Source: CAYFNF01 sp964344485 (GTDB lineage Bacteria; Patescibacteriota; Patescibacteriia; UBA9570; XYC2-FULL-38-9). Taken from it: DNA of 64,000 nucleotides. The stretch is from contig CAYFNF010000003.1 in assembly GCA_964344485.1 (NCBI GenBank), positions 237,666 to 301,665 on the forward strand. The letters are read 5' to 3'. A program made the translations under genes and the position numbers. Shown piece by piece: positions 60,213-64,000 of this stretch; within the stretch, counting starts at the first letter, position 1; every line of letters begins with the position of its first letter. Below the pieces are notes generated by a model. It was not told where the DNA came from, searched no databases, and saw only the letters and a list, made by a program, of their open reading frames with translations.

Positions 60213-60225
60213 AATAACTTCAACT

Positions 60226-60255
60226 CAAAAGGCCCTGCGAACACAGGGCCTTTTT
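60226..60255 (+). terminator. Terminator after the 59904 gene
   Basis: AAGGCCCTG, loop CGAACA, CAGGGCCTT, then TTTC. Confidence 0.85.
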
Positions 60256-60269
60256 CTAAACGAGCTGCT

Positions 60270-62579
60270 TTACTTCTTCTTTTTCTTCTTGTTCTTCTTT
60301 ACTTTGACAGTCACGGTGTTTGAAGCTGTTGGAACGAACTCGTCGGTTTCGTTCTTTGCTGTCCACCCTACATAGAATTTCGTCTTCTTCTTGATCTTAG
60401 ATCTTACAATCTTCTTGCCTTTCTTATTCAAGGTCACTTTCTTCCATAACTTGTATTTCTTCTTGCCGATCTTTTTGAAGATCTTCATCTTTCTTCCGCC
60501 AAGCTTCTTCTTTGTCGCGACCTCTTTTGCGTTAATCGTCAACTTCACTTTCTTGCCTTTCTTCACCTTCTTCTTGTTCTTCTTCAACCTAATCTGCGCT
60601 TGAGACTTGTAATCCGCCATTCCAATGCTGGAGCCAGCAGTCAGGCCATCAAAGAGAAGAACTTTGTGTACTTCACTCATCAATCCTACATAGAGAACTG
60701 CGAATTTGTTCCCTCCGTTAGAAGATTTCAAGATCACACCTTTACCAGTCTCATTCTGCACACCGGAAATATACACCACAGTCCGATCTTCTTCTTTCTG
60801 AAGTGCAAGTGCATGGAATTCAGAGTAGCCAGTGACATCCATGCCACCATCCATCTGCTCCCACGCGTCACCACCGTCAACAGACTTCCATAGGCCAGCA
60901 TTTGCATGACTGGTCTCTCCGCTTGCTACTGCATAGATGATGTTAGCGTCATCTGGATCTCCTGAGATTGCTCGGAACTGCACATCGCTTGGTGCGTTCT
61001 CTAATTCAGTCCAGGTTGAGTCATATTTATACAGACCACCAGCATACGCTCCTGCATACACAACACCGTCAGACGCAACGGCAACAGATCGCATCGCCAT
61101 ACCAGATCCAGTACTAGTCCAATTTGCTCCGTTGTCTTCACTCATGATCACATCTCCTTTTGGAGTGTCAGTAGGAGTGTTTGGCCCTACTGCCCCATAC
61201 AGTGTAGTGTCTCCGCCATGAGCAAATTGAAATACTGCACCTGGAAGTGTCATGTCGACTTTTGACTGCGTCCACGTTGAACCTCCGTCTGCGGAGTACT
61301 CTAGCTGCATGGAGCTGCTATATACTACGATATCACCGTCTGCCCATACTGCATCATACCCGCTAGAGTTGTAGTTATCTAGAGTAACATAGCTCCAATC
61401 TGGAGAATCAGGGAATTCTGTAGTAAAGTTGGATGTCATTGCTGGTCCGTTCTGTGTTGCGACCCACACCACATCCTTTGTATCTGGTTGCTGAGAGATC
61501 GATGTGACCTCGACACCAGTTATTCCATCAACAGAGTAGGTAAACTCTTTCTCTCCAGCTAATCGCTTACCGAATCCTGGCACTGAAGTGTCATATAACA
61601 CATTTGGATCACTTGGGTCAGGAACAACTAAATGGTTGCCAGTACTGTCCTCTAGACCAGAAATGACTGTCCAATCAGCACCGCCATTAGTCGAATAATA
61701 TGAACCAGAATATAAGACGCCGTTGGTATCAAATGTGAGATGCCCTGATGCTGGGAATCCATCAATCTTTGTAAATGATGTGCCTGTATCTTTCGACACA
61801 TATGTACCTCCACCCAAAGAGCTTGGGATTAAATAGAGGTATTTACTCACTGGATTAATTGCAATCTTCTCAGCGTCTCCTGCTATTTCATCCGAGAGCG
61901 GAATATTGGTCCACCCTGCCCCTGGTGCTGTAGAGTTATACAGTGATGCTTTTTCTGTGGTGTAGTTGTAACACAGAGCATATAGCCCGGCTGAAGAAGC
62001 ATCAACAGACCAAATAGTTTCATTTTCACAAACGGTCTCTGTAGTAAACGTTTTACCGTTGTCAGCAGACGCGTGCACATCACCGTTTTGAGTTACCACT
62101 AATGTGCTAATCCCCTCTGCGTACATCATGGTGCCTGCGCCAGTTCCAAGTTGTAATGGAACGTCGTAGGTCTCCATGCGATCAGAGCTGACCAATAGAT
62201 CGTTCAGCAGCATGAATACCGTACCGTCCGGAGCTATCTCTACATCATGACCAGGCCCATGATCCGACCCTGCAGGTAAGGTACTCCAAGTCGCGCCTTG
62301 GTCCAAAGACCAAAACCCTCCGTTGGGCGTATAGTACGTTGCAATAGCGATAAAATTGCTATCGTTGGGATCCACTGCAATATCCCATGTATGACTGCCG
62401 TACAACGCGAGGTTGGTTTTAAGGGCAGTGTCTTGTGTAGTGTCGAGCAAGTCCGTGTTAACGTCCTGGTCTCCTTGGCTGCTAAATGATAGCGCCAAGC
62501 CTGCTGATGCAATAAAAAATACTGCACAGGCAGCAAGGACAATAAACGGAGTCAACACTCGTTTGAAAGTGTGTTGCAT
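60270..62579 (-). CDS. Secreted Asp-box (BNR) beta-propeller protein with Lys-rich Ig-like tail
   Basis: 769 residues with a signal peptide (VLAACAVFFIASAGLALSFS). At least eight Asp-box motifs are visible, among them SLDQGATW, SADNGKTF, SKDTGTSF, STNGGADW, SADGGSTW, SEDNGANW, SVDGGDAW and SSNGGNKF, giving one or two beta-propellers of the sialidase/VPS10 type. Enzymatic residues are not evident. The last ~110 residues are an Ig-like domain with long Lys runs (KKNKKKVKKGKKVKLTI; KVKKNKKKKKK at the end). Confidence 0.9.
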   Translation of the reverse strand: MQHTFKRVLTPFIVLAACAVFFIASAGLALSFSSQGDQDVNTDLLDTTQDTALKTNLALYGSHTWDIAVDPNDSNFIAIATYYTPNGGFWSLDQGATWSTLPAGSDHGPGHDVEIAPDGTVFMLLNDLLVSSDRMETYDVPLQLGTGAGTMMYAEGISTLVVTQNGDVHASADNGKTFTTETVCENETIWSVDASSAGLYALCYNYTTEKASLYNSTAPGAGWTNIPLSDEIAGDAEKIAINPVSKYLYLIPSSLGGGTYVSKDTGTSFTKIDGFPASGHLTFDTNGVLYSGSYYSTNGGADWTVISGLEDSTGNHLVVPDPSDPNVLYDTSVPGFGKRLAGEKEFTYSVDGITGVEVTSISQQPDTKDVVWVATQNGPAMTSNFTTEFPDSPDWSYVTLDNYNSSGYDAVWADGDIVVYSSSMQLEYSADGGSTWTQSKVDMTLPGAVFQFAHGGDTTLYGAVGPNTPTDTPKGDVIMSEDNGANWTSTGSGMAMRSVAVASDGVVYAGAYAGGLYKYDSTWTELENAPSDVQFRAISGDPDDANIIYAVASGETSHANAGLWKSVDGGDAWEQMDGGMDVTGYSEFHALALQKEEDRTVVYISGVQNETGKGVILKSSNGGNKFAVLYVGLMSEVHKVLLFDGLTAGSSIGMADYKSQAQIRLKKNKKKVKKGKKVKLTINAKEVATKKKLGGRKMKIFKKIGKKKYKLWKKVTLNKKGKKIVRSKIKKKTKFYVGWTAKNETDEFVPTASNTVTVKVKKNKKKKKK

Positions 62580-62626
62580 AGTTTATTCAATTAATTAGCT
62601 TTTCTTATTATACCATATCTTGATAA

Positions 62627-62653
62627 TAAAAAAACCTCCGCGCAAACGGAGGT
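62627..62653 (-). terminator. Terminator after the 62669 gene
   Basis: On minus: ACCTCCG, loop TTTGCG, CGGAGGT, then TTTTTTT. Confidence 0.85.
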
Positions 62654-62668
62654 CTTTATTGCTGCAAA

Positions 62669-63502
62669 TTATTCGTTTGTCTTGAATTTCACCCAGCTGG
62701 TGTACTCACTATAGTACTTCGTTCCATCGACTGTTCGGACTTTTCGTGCACGTACACGGTACTTGGTTCCAGGCTTCAAGCTCTTCATCAGTTTCTTTTT
62801 CTTGTTCTTTTTTACTGTATAGCTCTTGTGCTTTTTGTACTTTTTCTTCTTCTTATTATATTTCTGTAGCTTCAGTTGCGTCTTGTAGCTGTGCTTCTTC
62901 CAGGTTGCAGTTGCTTTCTTCTTCTTTCTGTTTGCTTTCTTTACTTTCAGGTTCTTTACTTTTTTCGCAGGGGTATAATCCTCCTCTTCTTCTGGTTCTA
63001 CAATTTCCAAGGCGTTCTCTGCAGTGACATATGTCATCTCTGGATCTAGCTCATCTGTTGATATATGCGCTTCATACGATCCTGCGATGCTCGGTAATAC
63101 CACATTCTCAATACCAAGAGTATAATTTCCCAATGGCATACCAATAAATACTTCACATAATACTGCTGCATGGTTCATTGGTGAAGCGACAGACTCGCAG
63201 GTTACTGGGATAGTATCTGCATCATATTCCGCTGACTCAAAATCAAATCCTGTATCCTCTGGGGCCAGGTCCGTGCCACTGAACATTAGATAGAACTGCG
63301 TACCGATATCCCACGCAGCACTAGTATGAATCACATACGTAAGTGTCGCGGTCTCCGAAACCGTATTTGGAGATGCCTCTACTTCAATTGAAGAGACCGA
63401 ATTGCCGGTGGCGGTTGTTGAAAAAGGTGCATCAGCTGCACTGACACTTGCTGGTAATAGCACAAACAGTGCGCCAGCCATGAATAATAATGCTCGGTTC
63501 AT
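62669..63502 (-). CDS. Secreted protein with Lys-rich Fn3-like tail
   Basis: 277 residues. Signal peptide LFMAGALFVLLPASVSAADA. A beta-sandwich (about 25-165; SETATLTYVIHTSAAWDIGT, LGIENVVLPSIAGSYEAHIS) precedes an acidic hinge (EPEEEEDY) and an Fn3-like domain in which most surface positions are lysine (KVKNLKVKKANRKKKKATAT, KYNKKKKKYKKHKSYTVKK). Related in style to the tails of 57749, 60270 and 20541. Function unknown. Confidence 0.88.
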   Translation of the reverse strand: MNRALLFMAGALFVLLPASVSAADAPFSTTATGNSVSSIEVEASPNTVSETATLTYVIHTSAAWDIGTQFYLMFSGTDLAPEDTGFDFESAEYDADTIPVTCESVASPMNHAAVLCEVFIGMPLGNYTLGIENVVLPSIAGSYEAHISTDELDPEMTYVTAENALEIVEPEEEEDYTPAKKVKNLKVKKANRKKKKATATWKKHSYKTQLKLQKYNKKKKKYKKHKSYTVKKNKKKKLMKSLKPGTKYRVRARKVRTVDGTKYYSEYTSWVKFKTNE

Positions 63503-63616
63503 AATTTTTACTTACTACTTACCGCTCTAGTATACAATAAAACCCAATTCTTGCGTAATTTATAGGGTTCAGGTAAGCTGCGAATGTGCTGAGCACATTG
63601 CTAGAGGAGTGAGGAT

Positions 63617-64000
63617 ATGGAAACGTACGTGGAACGGGTCGGAGCCTGCGCTGCCGCGGGGCTGATCCTCTCGCTGATCGCAGCGTTCTGCTCTCTGGCG
63701 CATGCCAGCGACCCCTCGCACACCATGCTCTTCGGGACCATCCCGATCGCGGTGATCGGGGTCGTGGGGTACGGCGTGATCCTGGGCACGAGCCTGACGA
63801 TCAACCGGGTGAGCAGCGAGCGCATGGCCACGCACCTGATGCTCGCGAACTACGCGCTGGTGGCCTTCGCGTTCGGGTTCACGTTCTTCCTGATCTGGCG
63901 CGCGGTCAGCCTGCACGTGAACTGCCCGGCCTGCTACCTGATCTGGGCCCTGAACCTGGGCATGTTCGTGATCCTGGTCATCCACATCTGGGGAGCAGCC
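63617..64000 (+). CDS. VKOR-like membrane protein, GC-rich (3' end outside window)
   Basis: Starts at ATG 63617 after AGGAGTGAGGAT; 128 codons visible, no stop before the window end. Four hydrophobic helices: GLILSLIAAFCSLAHA, LFGTIPIAVIGVVGYGVILG, LANYALVAFAFGFTFFLIWR and CYLIWALNLGMFVILVIHIW. The CPAC in VNCPACYLIWAL at the start of the last helix and GTIPIAVIGVVGYG before helix 2 resemble vitamin K epoxide reductase family disulfide-generating enzymes. The usual upstream loop Cys pair is not seen. Codons are strongly GC-biased. Confidence 0.7.
   Translation, partial: METYVERVGACAAAGLILSLIAAFCSLAHASDPSHTMLFGTIPIAVIGVVGYGVILGTSLTINRVSSERMATHLMLANYALVAFAFGFTFFLIWRAVSLHVNCPACYLIWALNLGMFVILVIHIWGAA

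Noticed and set aside
63569..63985. 138-residue minus-strand frame at the right edge
   Set aside because: Antisense to the VKOR-like gene, which has a ribosome binding site and hydrophobic helices; the minus translation is His/Asp/Gln-rich shadow sequence.

Overview
The window reads as a chromosomal fragment of a small-genome bacterium, most likely a member of Patescibacteria (Candidate Phyla Radiation). This is inferred from protein style and gene mix, not from a marker phylogeny: an RNHCP zinc protein, a LysM/M23 hydrolase, a type IV pilin, lysine-saturated secreted proteins, a tRNA-dependent cyclodipeptide synthase, a PPi-type phosphofructokinase and many short monocistronic genes. Base composition is moderate (by eye low-to-mid 40s % GC), with sharply bounded GC-rich single genes scattered through it.

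Layout. 1-9.1 kb: truncated leuS, envelope hydrolase, receiver protein, rsmI, a ComM-type ATPase, RNHCP protein, two GC-rich membrane peptides, and a dksA/traR-type regulator with lspA. 9.1-9.8 kb: gene-free but strongly hairpin-rich. 9.8-15.2 kb: NTP-binding protein, gmk, pnp, a membrane-anchored protein, rpsO, NYN nuclease. 15.3-25.5 kb: CARDB surface protein beside a membrane-anchored Clp-type AAA module, Xer recombinase, pilin, glycoside hydrolase overlapping cca, tRNA-Arg and membrane proteins. 25.6-30.1 kb: tRNA-His, a metal-binding lipoprotein with its Fur-family regulator, small membrane proteins, DUF1801, AraC-GyrI and an arsenite methyltransferase.

30.1-44.1 kb is an accessory island and holds most of the unusual biology: a cyclodipeptide synthase fused to a periplasmic-binding-protein-fold domain next to a half-size MFS transporter; an atypical kinase; a sulfotransferase; a compact TraD-like ATPase; and a ~1515-codon protein with two GHKL ATPase modules and a C-terminal HELAH metallopeptidase motif. 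Five loci here are broken (two frameshifts, three single in-frame stops), and a scaffold gap at 31042-31051 is flanked by a 41-nt duplication.

44.3-64 kb: a beta-barrel-like GC-rich protein, TrmB and tandem Lrp/AsnC regulators, a GC-rich membrane metallopeptidase, queuosine salvage enzyme, PPi-PFK, lysA and a GC-rich aspartokinase. The aspartokinase is preceded by a textbook ribosome-mediated attenuator with a four-lysine leader peptide. Then come an FAD oxidoreductase, an RRM protein and a run of secreted beta-helix, Asp-box and Fn3-like proteins with extremely lysine-rich C-termini.

Two cross-cutting patterns stand out. At least nine native genes have an extended -10 or a -35/-10 pair only 6-9 nt before the ATG, implying leaderless mRNAs. 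The GC-rich genes instead have longer 5' leaders and, in most cases, clear GGAG-type ribosome binding sites. TGA is rarely used as a stop in the native genes.
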